Assembly: GCF_900111175.1 (NCBI RefSeq)
Contig: NZ_FOGI01000009.1
Location: forward strand, 310,001 to 374,000
DNA: 64,000 nucleotides
Direction: 5' to 3'
Source of the DNA: Actinokineospora terrae
GTDB lineage: Bacteria > Actinomycetota > Actinomycetes > Mycobacteriales > Pseudonocardiaceae
Shown here: piece after piece, positions 34,774 through 45,037 of the stretch
Position numbering within the stretch: position 1 is the stretch's first letter
How the letters are laid out: each line of letters begins with the position of its first letter
The notes under the pieces: generated by a model
Database searches by the model: none
The model's input: the letters and a program-made list of their open reading frames with translations, nothing else
What the model was told of the DNA's origin: nothing
Made by a program: the position numbers and the translations under genes

Positions 34774-35574
34774 TCAGGTGCGGTGGGCCTTGGCGGCGGC
34801 GATGGCGTAGGTGCCGAAGGCGGCGAAGCCTGCGGCTACCACCACCAGCAGCACGGTGCCGAAGGGTTGGTTGGCGAGGGTTCGGAGGGCGGAGTCGAGG
34901 CCGCCTGCTTCGGAGGCGTTGGCGTCGAGGGCGGCGATGCCCAGGAGGACGCCGACGATGGCGATGCCGAGGCCCTTGGCGATGTAGCCGATCTGGCCGA
35001 GGCGTTCGACCACGCGGGGTTTGGGGAGGTCGCTGGTGTCGAGGTCCTTCATGAAGGACTTGCGGAAGCCGGAGACGATGCTGGCGATGCCCGCGGCGAT
35101 CACACCCACGGCGATGGCGCCGACGAGGAAGCGGCCTGCGGGCAGGGCCATCAGCTCGGCCGTCATCTGCTTCTGCTTCTGGTCGCCGCTCTGGCTGCCG
35201 TTGCCGGTGGCGATGCGGATGGCGGCGATGCCGAGGGAGATGCCGACGATGCCGCGCACGCCCGCGCCGAGGCGCTTGAAGACGCGCTTCCTGCCCTCGT
35301 GCCACTGGTAGCTCACGGCGGCCATCAGCAGCTGCCAAACGCCGAAGGCCAGTAGGCCGATGGCGAGGACCCACAGGATCACCGCGCCGAACGGGGTGCT
35401 GGCGATCTCCTGCAGCGCGCCGGTCTGGTCGGCTTCCTGGCCGCCGCCGCCGAAGGCGACCTGCAGGGCCAGGTAGGCGATGATCACGTACACGGCCCCG
35501 TAGCAGGCCATGCCCGCGCGGCCCAACCCCTTGACCACGTCGTTGTGGTGCGCGCTGTGCACTGCGCTGGTCAT
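34774..35574 (-). CDS. DUF1206 membrane protein
   Basis: 266 aa from ATG 35574. Three tandem two-helix membrane repeats can be read: RAGMACYGAVYVIIAYLALQVAF with ILWVLAIGLLAFGVWQLLMAA; GIVGISLGIAAIRIATG with GAIAVGVIAAGIASIVSG; IGYIAKGLGIAIVGVLLGIAA with VLLVVVAAGFAAFGTYAIA. This is the DUF1206 pattern, function unknown. The gene is separate from the VanW gene. Confidence 0.85.
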   Translation of the reverse strand: MTSAVHSAHHNDVVKGLGRAGMACYGAVYVIIAYLALQVAFGGGGQEADQTGALQEIASTPFGAVILWVLAIGLLAFGVWQLLMAAVSYQWHEGRKRVFKRLGAGVRGIVGISLGIAAIRIATGNGSQSGDQKQKQMTAELMALPAGRFLVGAIAVGVIAAGIASIVSGFRKSFMKDLDTSDLPKPRVVERLGQIGYIAKGLGIAIVGVLLGIAALDANASEAGGLDSALRTLANQPFGTVLLVVVAAGFAAFGTYAIAAAKAHRT

Positions 35575-35637
35575 GCGGCCTCCTCGGTCACGGTCCGGGG
35601 ATGACGTGTCACCTGATCGGGTCGGTCAAACGTGAAA

Positions 35638-35667
35638 GGCCCGGTGACCACACGCGGTCACCGGGCC
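35638..35667 (-). terminator. Terminator of the VanW-type gene
   Basis: Perfect 12-bp stem (35638-35649 with 35656-35667), 6-nt loop, followed on the minus strand by TTTCACG; 14 nt after the stop. Confidence 0.8.
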
Positions 35668-35680
35668 TCGACGGGCGGAC

Positions 35681-37570
35681 TCAGGCCGGTGGGGGCGGCA
35701 CCTGCGGGGCGGGAGCGCACACGATCTTGGGCTGCGGGTTGTAGCGGACCGTGCGGGTGTCGCGGCGGACCTCGCGGCCGGTGGCGGCGTCGCGCAGGAC
35801 GCGGGTGTCGGAGGTGGTGAAGCCGTTGGCGCCGTTGCTGGGGGTGCACTTGCCGGTGGTCGGGCCGGGCTTCTCCTGCGGGGTGGTCTCCGCGGAGCGG
35901 CCGCCGGTGATCGACTCGACGGAGTAGCGCTTGGTGCCCCAGATCTTCACCGTGATCGAGCCGGAGGTCCAGATGGTCTGGATGGCCACGCCGGTCGTCG
36001 CGTCGTTGGTGAACTTCAGGTCGATGACGCTGCTGCCGTCGTGGTTCTGGAACACCGTCGCCTCGCGGGCGGCCGGGTAGCGGCTGATGTAGTAGCTGTG
36101 CTCCTTGTGGCCCGCGTCCTTGAGACCGGCGAAGTACGAGGCGTTGTACAGCGTGGTGGCGAACTGCGAGATACCGCCGCCGACCTCACGGCCCGGTGCG
36201 CCGTCCTTGATCACGCCCGCCTCGACGTAGCCCTGGACCGAGGTGCGCGGGCCGGTGAACCCGTTGAGGCTGAACGTCTCGCCCGGCTTGACGATGGCGC
36301 CGTTGACCTTCGCCGCGACGGTGCGGATGTTGATCCCGGAGTCGGCGGCGAAGCCCTTGGTGCTGAACTCGCCGATGACCTCCTTGATGCCGAGCTGGGT
36401 GGCCTGCTCGGTGGTCACCTTGGCCGGGGTCTTGGTGTACTCGACCTTGAGCTCGCGGCCGTCCGGCTCCTTCAGCACGTCGAGCAGGGTGGCGAACGCG
36501 GTGTCGTACTTGACCCCGGTGCCGTCGACCGAGGGGGTGACCGTCGGCGCGCCGCCCTCGAAGACGACCTGCGCGTCCTTGCCCTCCTTCTCGGTGGAGG
36601 CGAGCTGCGGCTTGACCGCGTCGGTGACCTTGACCAGGTCGAGCTTCGGGTTCAGCCCGCCGCCGTCGACCGGCTCGAACACCAGCGCGGACGCGATCAC
36701 CGCGGGCTCGATCCTGGCGTCCTTGCCCTCGCCCTTGACCACGACCGGCCCGGACACCGCGACCTTGGCGAGCTCGAACGCGGAGCGCACGCCCTCGGTC
36801 GTCGTCTTCACCGGCGTGGCGGTCACCGGCAGGGTCAGCGACCCGCCTGCGACCCAGCCGTCGACGATGATCGACTTGGCCTTCGCCGCGTCGAGCTCCT
36901 GGCCCGCGACCGGCTCGACCGCGACCGGGGTGGCGCCGTCGAAGCGGATGCCGCCCTCGGCCGGGGCGCGGGTGCCCGCCGCCTTGAGCCGGTCGATCGC
37001 CCCGGTCAGCGCCGCGTCGTCGGTCGCGGTGACCACGCCGACCTCGCGGGTGCCGCCGAACAGCGACGACAGCCGGGTGAACGGGTTGAGCGGCTGGTCG
37101 CCCGCCTGCTCCAGGGTCGCGCCCCAGTTCAGCGTCAGCCCGGACCTGGTCGGGTCCAGCTTCTCCTCGACCGAGCCGATCTTGAGCGACACCGGCTGGG
37201 TGAGCCGCGGCTCGATCTTGTTGCGCAGCTCGCGCTCGGCGTCGACCTGCGACAGCCCACCGACCTCGACGCCTGCCACGGTCGTCCCGCGCGGGACGTC
37301 ACCGCTGCTGATCGCCAGGTCGATGCCGTAGAGCACGGCCAACGCGCCGACCACCGCGCCCGCGATGATGGCGGGCTTGCGCAGACCCCCGCGCTTGGCC
37401 GGTTCCTCGTCCTGCTCCTGCGGCGTGCCGAGCTTCTCGGTCGGACCGTCCAACGGCGACCCCACCGCCTGCGGTCCCACGTGCTGCGGCACCCGGGGCA
37501 GCAGGTCGGTCTGCTCGGTGTGCGACTCCGGCCATCTGGCCCCGTCAGGCCAGTCCTGGTCCTGCGGCAC
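35681..37570 (-). CDS. VanW-family protein with peptidoglycan-binding (PG_binding_4) domains
   Basis: 629 aa. An acidic cytoplasmic head (1-65) is followed by one membrane helix (KPAIIAGAVVGALAVLYGIDLAI, about 66-88); the rest is extracytoplasmic. Two PG_binding_4-like repeats (VPRGTTVAGVEVGGLSQVDAERELRNKI; second after VEPVAGQ) precede a VanW domain (EFSTKGFAADSGINIRTVAAKVNGAIVKPGETFSLNGFTGPRT, GGGISQFATTLYNASYFAGL; quoted in part). A Pro-rich tail contains two Cys. VanW is accessory in vancomycin clusters but widespread in actinobacteria with unknown activity. No van genes are nearby. Confidence 0.85.
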   Translation of the reverse strand: MPQDQDWPDGARWPESHTEQTDLLPRVPQHVGPQAVGSPLDGPTEKLGTPQEQDEEPAKRGGLRKPAIIAGAVVGALAVLYGIDLAISSGDVPRGTTVAGVEVGGLSQVDAERELRNKIEPRLTQPVSLKIGSVEEKLDPTRSGLTLNWGATLEQAGDQPLNPFTRLSSLFGGTREVGVVTATDDAALTGAIDRLKAAGTRAPAEGGIRFDGATPVAVEPVAGQELDAAKAKSIIVDGWVAGGSLTLPVTATPVKTTTEGVRSAFELAKVAVSGPVVVKGEGKDARIEPAVIASALVFEPVDGGGLNPKLDLVKVTDAVKPQLASTEKEGKDAQVVFEGGAPTVTPSVDGTGVKYDTAFATLLDVLKEPDGRELKVEYTKTPAKVTTEQATQLGIKEVIGEFSTKGFAADSGINIRTVAAKVNGAIVKPGETFSLNGFTGPRTSVQGYVEAGVIKDGAPGREVGGGISQFATTLYNASYFAGLKDAGHKEHSYYISRYPAAREATVFQNHDGSSVIDLKFTNDATTGVAIQTIWTSGSITVKIWGTKRYSVESITGGRSAETTPQEKPGPTTGKCTPSNGANGFTTSDTRVLRDAATGREVRRDTRTVRYNPQPKIVCAPAPQVPPPPA

Positions 37571-37600
37571 GGTTCACCTTTCCCCTCAGAGGTACCCCGG

Positions 37601-37921
37601 TCAGAGGTACAGCCCGGTCCCGTGTTCGGTGCGTTCGCTCGCCACGGCGTGCACGTCCCGCTCACGCATCACCAGGTAGGCCTGCCCGTGGACCTCTACC
37701 TCGAACTGGTCCTCGGGGTTGAACAGCACCCGGTCGCCCACCTTCACCGTGCGGACGTTCGTCCCCGCCCCCACCACGTCCCCCCACGCGAGCCGCTTGG
37801 CGACCTGCGCGGTGGCCGGGATGACGATGCCGCCGGTGCTGCGCCGCTCCCCCTCCTCGGGGGTGAGCCGCACGAGGACCCGGTCGTGCAGCATCTGGAC
37901 CTCGAGCTTCAGTTCCGACAC
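37601..37921 (-). CDS. GroES-like co-chaperonin protein, solitary
   Basis: 106 aa from GTG 37921; ATG 37894 (MLHDRVLVRL) has the better ribosome-binding site and is equally likely. The fold signature is visible: LHDRVLVRLTPEEGERRSTGGIVIPATAQ, VVGAGTNVRTVKVGDRVLFNPEDQFEVEVHGQAYLVMRERDVHAV (quoted in part). There is no groEL next to it and the mobile-loop region reads RRSTGGIVIP. It may be a second GroES-like protein rather than the main co-chaperonin. Confidence 0.8.
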   Translation of the reverse strand: MSELKLEVQMLHDRVLVRLTPEEGERRSTGGIVIPATAQVAKRLAWGDVVGAGTNVRTVKVGDRVLFNPEDQFEVEVHGQAYLVMRERDVHAVASERTEHGTGLYL

Positions 37922-37964
37922 CGAGGAATGGTAACCGCCTGCTCGGGGTGGGCTTCCGGCGTGG

Positions 37965-39794
37965 TCAGGGCTGCTCGTCGAGCCCGCCCATGACCAGTGG
38001 CAGCCGGTGCGCGCCGGTGTCGGTCACCCGGACGGGGACACCCCAGTCCTGCCTGGTCAGGTGGCACGCGGCGTGCTCGGTGCCGTCGTCGTCGCAACTG
38101 GCGGCCTGCGCGACGACGTGCAGCACCCCCTCCGTCACACCGGCGGCGACGGTCAGCTTGCGGGTCAGGTCGGTGCCGACCCCGGCGCCGTCGACGAGCA
38201 GTTCCGGCGGCGACGAGGTGATCTCCAGGCGGGTCGACGGGCCGTACCGCTCGTCCAGCTTCTGCCCGGGCGGCGGGGCGAACACGACGGCGAGGTCGAG
38301 CACCCCGGCGGCGATGTCGGTCGGCGGCCTGCGGACCTGGTGGGCCTCGCCGTCGACCAGGTGCGCCGCGGCGACCGGGCGGGACAACCGGTGCGCGGCG
38401 GACTCGACGACGACCAGGTCACCGTCGACCAGCACGGCCCCGGAGGGCTCCGCGAGGCCGGTGGCGAGGGTGCTGACCTCGTTGGTCGCCGGGTCGTACC
38501 GCCGGATCGCGCCGTTGTAGGTGTCGGCGATGGCGACGGAGTGGTCGGCCAGGACGGTGACGCCGAGCGGGTGCTGCAAGAGGGCTTGGTCGGCGGGACC
38601 GTCGCGGTGGCCGAAGTCGAACAGGCCCTTGCCGATCGCGGTGTGGACGGTGCGGTCGGCGTCGATCCAACGCAGCGCGGAGGTCTCGGAGTCGACCAGC
38701 CAGAGCTTGTCGCCGTCAACGGCGAGGCCGGAGGTCTGGGCGAAGAAGGCCTGGTCGGCGGGACCGTCGTGGAGGCCCTCGACGGTCGTGCCCGCGAAGC
38801 GGCTGACCTCGCCGGTGCGGGGGTCGAAGAGGCCGAGCGTGTGGTTGCCCGCCATGGCGATGACCAGGCCTTGCGCGGGCTCCCACCAGACGAGGTCCCA
38901 GGGGCTGGTCAGATCGATCTCGAGACCGGGGCCATCGGTCGGGCCGTTGCGCCACTGCCTGCCCGTGCCCGCGATGGTGGTGACCTCGCCGGTGTCGGTG
39001 TTGATGCCGCGCAAGAGGTGGTTGACGGTGTCGGCGACTACGAGGTGGTAGCCCACTCTTACGTGCTCGGGCAGCACGGCAACGGCGGAGGGCTCGGAGA
39101 AGGTGGGCTCAGTGCCGTCTTGCCTGCCGCGCGCGCCGGTGCCGTAGGTGGTCACGACGGTGTCGTCCTTGAGCTCGACGATCCGGTGGTGCGCGGTGTC
39201 GGCGACGAGGACGGTGCCCTTGCCGGTGACCGTCGCCTTCGCGGGGAACCGCAACTCCGTCTCGGCGGGCGGCGGAGGCACGTACGGACCATCGCCGCGG
39301 TGGAGCGTCCCCTTCGCCTCGTGCTCCGCGACAACCTCGGCGATCACCCGCTTGAGCGCTTCCGCATGCCCCTCACCCGCGGCGACGTGCACGACGTAAC
39401 CCTCGGGATCCACCAGCACGAGCGTCGGCCACGCCTTCACCGCGTACGCCTGCCAGGTGGTCAGATCGGGGTCGTCGAGCACGGGGTGGTGCACCTCGTA
39501 CCGCTCGACCGCCGCCACCAGCGCCTGCTCATCCGCCTCGTGCACGAACTTCGGCGAATGCACCCCCACGGTGACCAGGACGTCCCCGAACTCCTCCTCG
39601 ATGGGGCGCAGCTCGTCGAGGACGTGCAGGCAGTTGATGCAGCAGAAGGTCCAGAAGTCCAGGAGCAGGACCTTGCCGCGGAAGTCACCGAGGTGCAGGT
39701 CCTTGCCGCCGGTGTTCAGCCAGCCACGCCCGATCAACTCGGCAGCGCGGGACAGGCGACGGGGTTGTGCTGTGCTCACGGTGGAATCCAACAC
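37965..39794 (-). CDS. Thioredoxin-like/NHL-repeat fusion protein (NHLRC2-like)
   Basis: 609 aa from ATG 39794. The N-terminal domain (about 30-165) is thioredoxin-like: GKVLLLDFWTFCCINCLHVLDEL with a CxxC centre inside CCINC, and the cis-Pro strand AWPTLVLVDPEG. The remainder is an NHL beta-propeller with repeats such as VLVADTAHHRIVEL, LVVADTVNHLLRGI, LVIAMAGNHTLGLF, VAIADTYNGAIRRY, and a final small beta domain. This architecture equals eukaryotic NHLRC2 and bacterial relatives. It is cytoplasmic (no signal); redox partner unknown. Confidence 0.85.
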   Translation of the reverse strand: MLDSTVSTAQPRRLSRAAELIGRGWLNTGGKDLHLGDFRGKVLLLDFWTFCCINCLHVLDELRPIEEEFGDVLVTVGVHSPKFVHEADEQALVAAVERYEVHHPVLDDPDLTTWQAYAVKAWPTLVLVDPEGYVVHVAAGEGHAEALKRVIAEVVAEHEAKGTLHRGDGPYVPPPPAETELRFPAKATVTGKGTVLVADTAHHRIVELKDDTVVTTYGTGARGRQDGTEPTFSEPSAVAVLPEHVRVGYHLVVADTVNHLLRGINTDTGEVTTIAGTGRQWRNGPTDGPGLEIDLTSPWDLVWWEPAQGLVIAMAGNHTLGLFDPRTGEVSRFAGTTVEGLHDGPADQAFFAQTSGLAVDGDKLWLVDSETSALRWIDADRTVHTAIGKGLFDFGHRDGPADQALLQHPLGVTVLADHSVAIADTYNGAIRRYDPATNEVSTLATGLAEPSGAVLVDGDLVVVESAAHRLSRPVAAAHLVDGEAHQVRRPPTDIAAGVLDLAVVFAPPPGQKLDERYGPSTRLEITSSPPELLVDGAGVGTDLTRKLTVAAGVTEGVLHVVAQAASCDDDGTEHAACHLTRQDWGVPVRVTDTGAHRLPLVMGGLDEQP

Positions 39795-39833
39795 GCTGGC
39801 GGTTGCAGTCTGTTCCTGGGCCCAGGATGTGGG

Positions 39834-40256
39834 CTAGAGCTGCCGCCACTGGACGCAGGTGGGGCGGGCGGCAGTGGCCAGGAACTCTTTGAGGGCTTGG
39901 GTGAACAGGTCGAGGGCGAGTCCGGTGCCTGCTTCGAAGTCCGTGTGGTCGTAGTGGCGCGCAGGGGAGGTCGGATCGCCTATGGGGAGGCTGAAGGGGT
40001 GAACCGGGCAGTAGTGGGACAGGTACCCGAATCCGCTGTGGACTAGCGCCCAGAGCAGGTGATCGGGGACTGATTCGCCACTGAACTCCGAGACGACGGC
40101 TGGCCGGTCCAGGTGGAAGACCATGGCCGGGTCGGCACTCGGCTCGGACAACAGGACGACCAAGCGATCGACGTCATCCGGGGTGTGGGCAACGAACGTG
40201 CCGTCAGCGGGAAGTTCATGAGGATCATGAATCTCCCAGGCGGCTCTGAAGCTCAA
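39834..40256 (-). CDS. Imm1-like protein (orphan immunity candidate)
   Basis: 140 aa from TTG 40256 with GGGGAGAG 4-5 nt upstream. Composition and layout (LPADGTFVAHTPDDVDRLVVLLSEP, AMVFHLDRP, DHLLWALVHSGFGYLSHY) resemble Imm1-type proteins that neutralise deaminase and other toxins in actinobacteria. No cognate toxin is adjacent. Family assignment is tentative. Confidence 0.45.
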   Translation of the reverse strand: MSFRAAWEIHDPHELPADGTFVAHTPDDVDRLVVLLSEPSADPAMVFHLDRPAVVSEFSGESVPDHLLWALVHSGFGYLSHYCPVHPFSLPIGDPTSPARHYDHTDFEAGTGLALDLFTQALKEFLATAARPTCVQWRQL

Positions 40257-40355
40257 GGTCTCTCCCCGGCGACTGGGTTGGATGTTCCGCTACAAGCATG
40301 GGTCTTTGGGTGGCTTGATCCAATCCCCACGGATCCTGGGAGAGCTGACCGCGGG

Positions 40356-42554
40356 TCAGGAGGTTCGGCGGAGCATGCGGGTTACGCCTGCGGCGACGGT
40401 GGTGGCGAGGATCCAGCCCAGGGCTATGAAGACGGCGGAGATCCATTGGGAGGGGCCGTCTACGGTCCATTTGTTCTTGTGGCCGAAGTCGACGATGGGG
40501 ACTAGGAGGTCCAGGGTGTAGAGGACCGGGTTCCAGACGAGGTGGTCGTCGGTGTTGGATTCGTGGGGGGTTGGGATCAGGGAGAACCAGAGGGTTCCGG
40601 CGATGAGGAAGCCGAAGAGCCACGCGAGGGCTCGGGTGGGGCGGTAGCCGTAGCCGACCATCCAGCGTTGGAGCCAGCTCCACAGGCGGATGCCGGGGGC
40701 GGCTAGGCGAGCTCCGTCGGCCAGGGCGTTGTAGCGGCAGCGTTGTTTTTCCACCAGTACGGTCGCGGCGTGTTCTTCGTTGCCCGCGGCGCGGAGCATG
40801 TGGGCGAATTGGTCGTAGGGACCGGGGCGGTAGACGTCGCGCATGCCTTCGCGGAGCCAGTGGAGTCGGCGTTCGATCTCGGCGTCGTCGTCGAGTTCGA
40901 CCGGGACGGTGAGGGCGTCGTAGCGGAAGTCCTCCAGTTCGATGCCGCCCCGGGCGCGCCAGAGGGTCTCGTTGTCGGTGAGGAAGGCGCAGCGGGCGTG
41001 GCGCAGGTCGATGCGGCCGCGGGGTGCGGTGGCGACGTCGAGGCGGAGTTCCTGGGTCTGGATGCCGAAGGCGTTGAGGGCCACCGGGTCGTGGTCGTTG
41101 CCCAGTTCGGCGCCGTGGAAGTTGGTCTCCCGCAGGATCTCCGCGCGGCGCATGCGGATCTCGCCGTGCGCGGCGAACGGTTCGGCGCAGATCAGGTCGC
41201 GGCCGATGTGCGACACGCGCAGGTCGAGCGACGGCTTCGGGGACGAGTCCCGCGCGTAGCTGCCCGGTGCGACGAACCGGCTGCCGCGCAGGTCCAGGTT
41301 CGCGCCGACCTTCGCGCCCGGCAGCAGCACCGAGCCGAACACCAGCAGCGACCGGCCGTCGAGGTTGCCGCCGACCGAGAACCGGCGCCCCTCGACGGCG
41401 TCCCCGTGCCGGTTGCTCAGCACGGCCCGGTCGAACAGCACGCTGCCCTGCACCTTCACGTCGACCAGCCGGATCTGCCCCGCGACCCGCGCGTCCCGGG
41501 CGTCGATGCCGCCGCGGACCTCGGTGCCGTCCAGGTGCAGCGCTCGGTCGGCGTACGGCCCGGGCGCCCCGGCCTGCTCGACGAACGCCTCCCGCCCGCC
41601 GGACAGGTCGACCCGCGAGTGCGACAGGCGCAGCGAGCCGCCGATGTGGGCGTTGACGATGCGGACGGTGCCGGTGCTGCTGAAGTCGCGGTCGAGGTTG
41701 ACGTTGCCGTCGACCCTGGACCGGTCGGCGACGAGGGTGGCGTTGGGGTCGAAGAACGGGTCGTCCGGGGGAACCGGGCGGGAGTGCTCGGTGCGCGGGG
41801 TGAGCTGCGCGCCGCGCAGGGAGAAGTCGCTGTCGACGCGGGCGCTGGGCAGGAAGAGTTGGCCGTCGCAGCGGAACCGGGCGCCGGTGCGGGGGTCGGC
41901 CGTCAGGTGCAGGTTGCCGCCGACCTGCAGGCCGTTGCCGTTCATGGCGATGCCGCGCGGGTTGTCCAGGTGGGCGCCCGCGAAGTTGAGGTTGCCGCCG
42001 CTGCGCAGGCCGGGGATGCGGACCTCACCCCTGGCGACGAGGCTCGACGCCAGCAGCGCGCCCGCCAGGTGCAACCGGTCGCCGTGCAGGGCGGGGCCCT
42101 TGGTCGGGGCAAGAGTGGCGCCGGTGAGCACGAGGGTGCCGTGGATCTCGCCGTCGGTCAGGTCGAGGCTGCCCGCGATAACAGTGCCACCGACGAACTG
42201 CAGGTCGTTGTCGCTGCGCAGGTTGCGGCCCTGGAGCCCTGGCAGCCAGCAGTTCCGGAACTCGACACCAGCGAGGCGGGCCTGCCGCATGTCCGGCGGC
42301 TGCTCGAACCGGCAGCGGACAAACTCCAGCAGGTAAGGGAACTCCACCGCGCGTAGATCGAGCGGACCGACCAGGTAGCGGTCACTGACGCTGACTACCG
42401 GAACCGTCGTCGGTCTACGCCGCCGCAGCACCCCGCCGTTCTCCGGGTCTACACGCCGCACGACGTCTGGAGCCTGCATGACGGCCCACTCGGGCGGGTC
42501 GGGGGAGTGCGGGTCCAGCACACCCCCGACCTCGTCGGTCTCGCGTCCGGCCAC
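40356..42554 (-). CDS. Large repeat-rich membrane protein (beta-helix-like domain plus C-terminal helices)
   Basis: 732 aa from ATG 42554. Residues 60-540 are built of repeats with pattern (L/V)xGxLxLxxAxhxG (for example TVIAGSLDLTDGEIHGTLVL, RSGGNLNFAGAHLDNP, VGANLDLRGSRFVAPG), predicting a parallel beta-helix related to pentapeptide/bactofilin-type folds. A helical segment (DAEIERRLHWLREGMRDVYRPGPYDQFAHMLRAAG, quoted in part) leads to two C-terminal membrane helices (ALAWLFGFLIAGTLWFSLI; SAVFIALGWILATTVAAGV). Streptomyces homologues are often labelled oxidoreductase, but I see no cofactor site. Function unknown. Confidence 0.75.
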   Translation of the reverse strand: MAGRETDEVGGVLDPHSPDPPEWAVMQAPDVVRRVDPENGGVLRRRRPTTVPVVSVSDRYLVGPLDLRAVEFPYLLEFVRCRFEQPPDMRQARLAGVEFRNCWLPGLQGRNLRSDNDLQFVGGTVIAGSLDLTDGEIHGTLVLTGATLAPTKGPALHGDRLHLAGALLASSLVARGEVRIPGLRSGGNLNFAGAHLDNPRGIAMNGNGLQVGGNLHLTADPRTGARFRCDGQLFLPSARVDSDFSLRGAQLTPRTEHSRPVPPDDPFFDPNATLVADRSRVDGNVNLDRDFSSTGTVRIVNAHIGGSLRLSHSRVDLSGGREAFVEQAGAPGPYADRALHLDGTEVRGGIDARDARVAGQIRLVDVKVQGSVLFDRAVLSNRHGDAVEGRRFSVGGNLDGRSLLVFGSVLLPGAKVGANLDLRGSRFVAPGSYARDSSPKPSLDLRVSHIGRDLICAEPFAAHGEIRMRRAEILRETNFHGAELGNDHDPVALNAFGIQTQELRLDVATAPRGRIDLRHARCAFLTDNETLWRARGGIELEDFRYDALTVPVELDDDAEIERRLHWLREGMRDVYRPGPYDQFAHMLRAAGNEEHAATVLVEKQRCRYNALADGARLAAPGIRLWSWLQRWMVGYGYRPTRALAWLFGFLIAGTLWFSLIPTPHESNTDDHLVWNPVLYTLDLLVPIVDFGHKNKWTVDGPSQWISAVFIALGWILATTVAAGVTRMLRRTS

Positions 42555-42613
42555 GGCGTCCCCCTCCCCTCAGAAGGGAGAACGCACACCGGTCACGCTT
42601 CGTTCCCGGGGGA

Positions 42614-43363
<750 letters not shown>

Positions 43364-43370
43364 CGGGGGC

Positions 43371-44201
43371 TCACCTGGCCTTCTGTTGCTTGGCTTCCAA
43401 CCGGCGCACCACGTAGCCCAGCGGCAGGGTGATCACCAGGTAGGCGGCACCGGCCAGCACCAGCGGGGTGGAGTCGGCGTACTCGGTCGCCAGGTCGCCG
43501 CCGAACTTCGACAGCTCGGTGGTCAGCGAGGTCACGCCGAGCACAAACACCAGCGAGGAGTCCTTGAACAGCAGGATCAGCTCGTTGGTCAGCGGCGGGA
43601 TCACGATCCGCAGCGCCTGCGGGATGACGATCGACACCATCGCCCTGGTGTGCGACATGCCCAGCGAGCGGGCCGCCTCGGTCTGCCCGCGCGGCACCGC
43701 CTGGATGCCCGCGCGGAACGTCTCGGCCATGTACGCCGAGGCCACCAGCCCCAGCGCGACGGCGACCGTGCCGTACTGGTCGAACGGGAACTTCATCCCG
43801 GGGAAGGCCACCGGCAGGCCGAAGCCGAAGATCAGGAAGACGACCAGGGCGGGCAGCCCGCGGAAGACCTCGATGTAGGCCAGCGCGAAGCCCCGGTACA
43901 CCGCGATCGACGACAGCCGCGCGAGCGCCACGACCAGCCCGAGCACGAACCCGACCACGTACGCCGACAGCGTGTAGATGACCGTGTTCTTGAGCGCGAT
44001 GGTGATCAGCTCGGGGAACGCCTGCTTCGCGACCTCGAGGTCGGCGAAGTTCTCCACCACCGCTTTCCAGTCGGCGGACAGCGCGATGAAGAGCACCGCG
44101 GCGGCGAAGATCGCGTACTGGGCGCTGCGGGCGATCCGCTGCCGCTTGCGCGGGCTGAGGCGGGCCCGGGGTGCCGGGCCCGCCTCCTGGCCGTGGCTCA
44201 C
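43371..44201 (-). CDS. Polar amino acid ABC transporter permease
   Basis: 276 aa from GTG 44201, overlapping the binding-protein stop by GTGA. A basic cytoplasmic head precedes five or more membrane helices; the EAA loop reads TEAARSLGMSHTRAMVSIVIPQAL, the site that docks to the ATPase. HisM/GlnP family. It stops 7 nt before the ATPase start, so all three subunits form one operon. Probably works as a homodimer because no second permease is present. Confidence 0.9.
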   Translation of the reverse strand: MSHGQEAGPAPRARLSPRKRQRIARSAQYAIFAAAVLFIALSADWKAVVENFADLEVAKQAFPELITIALKNTVIYTLSAYVVGFVLGLVVALARLSSIAVYRGFALAYIEVFRGLPALVVFLIFGFGLPVAFPGMKFPFDQYGTVAVALGLVASAYMAETFRAGIQAVPRGQTEAARSLGMSHTRAMVSIVIPQALRIVIPPLTNELILLFKDSSLVFVLGVTSLTTELSKFGGDLATEYADSTPLVLAGAAYLVITLPLGYVVRRLEAKQQKAR

Positions 44202-45037
44202 TTGCCCGACGGGGTCGACTTGGGCTTGGAGCCCATCCACTGCTCGTACGACTTGGCCCAGGTGCCGTCCTTGATGGCGGCGTCGAGCGCGTCGTTGAGG
44301 GTCTTGAGCAGCTCGGGGTTGCCGCCCTTCTTCACCGCGATGCCGTACTGCGCGCCGGTCTCGATCTCGGCGCCGATCTCGAACTTCTCGCCGAGGCCCT
44401 GCTTCTTGAGCCACTCGTTGACCACGGGCAGGTCCTGCAGCACCGCGTCGACCTGACCGGCCTGGTAGGCCTGCAACTGCTTGCCGGAGTCCTCGAACTC
44501 GGTCGGCGTGAAGCCCTTCCCGGTGGCGTAGTCGAGGCTGGTGGTGCCCCGCTGCACGCCGATCTTCTTGTCCTTGAGCTGGTCGAGGCTGGTGATGCCG
44601 GAGCCCTTGGGCACCAGCAGCGCGATGACCTCGTCGAAGTACGGGTTGGTGAAGTCGAGGTTCTGCTTGCGCTCGTCGGTGATCGTCATGCCCGCGGCGG
44701 CCACGTCGCACTTGCCGGAGTTCAGCGCGGCACCGCTCTTGATGACGTCGAACTGGATGTCGACGATCTCCTGGGTGACCCCGAGCTTCTTGGCCGCGAG
44801 GTCGACCATGTCGACGTCGAAGCCGACGGTCTTGTCGCCCTGCTTGAACTGGAACGGCGGGTACGGCAGGTTCGTGCAGGTCTTGATCTTGCCTGCCTCG
44901 ACGAGCTTGACCCCGTTCGCCGCGGTGTTGCCGCCGCTGGAACCGGTGGTGCCGCCGTCGGAGCTGCCGCAGGCCGCGACCGCGAGTGCGAGCGCGGGCA
45001 GCAGGGCGAGCACCTTCAGCTTGGATCGACGCGCCAC
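44198..45037 (-). CDS. gluB: Glutamate-type solute-binding lipoprotein
   Basis: 279 aa from GTG 45037, preceded by GAGGAG at 8 nt; ATG 45052 is an in-frame alternative. Signal peptide with lipobox (LALAVAACGS), Ser/Gly-rich linker, then a type-II periplasmic-binding fold: TCTNLPYPPFQF, GFDVDMVDLAAKKLG, DVAAAGMTITDERKQNLDFTNPYF and the hinge KKIGVQRGTTS. The Thr-Ile-Thr...R pattern is typical for amino acid ligands. Lead gene of the operon. Confidence 0.9.
   Translation of the reverse strand: MARRSKLKVLALLPALALAVAACGSSDGGTTGSSGGNTAANGVKLVEAGKIKTCTNLPYPPFQFKQGDKTVGFDVDMVDLAAKKLGVTQEIVDIQFDVIKSGAALNSGKCDVAAAGMTITDERKQNLDFTNPYFDEVIALLVPKGSGITSLDQLKDKKIGVQRGTTSLDYATGKGFTPTEFEDSGKQLQAYQAGQVDAVLQDLPVVNEWLKKQGLGEKFEIGAEIETGAQYGIAVKKGGNPELLKTLNDALDAAIKDGTWAKSYEQWMGSKPKSTPSGK

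Noticed and set aside
35681..37570. Vancomycin-resistance function for the VanW gene
   Set aside because: VanW domains are common in actinobacteria outside van clusters, and no vanH/A/X genes are near.
38007..40046. 679-codon plus-strand open frame opposite the thioredoxin-NHL gene
   Set aside because: Shadow of a well-supported gene; biased composition and no start signals.
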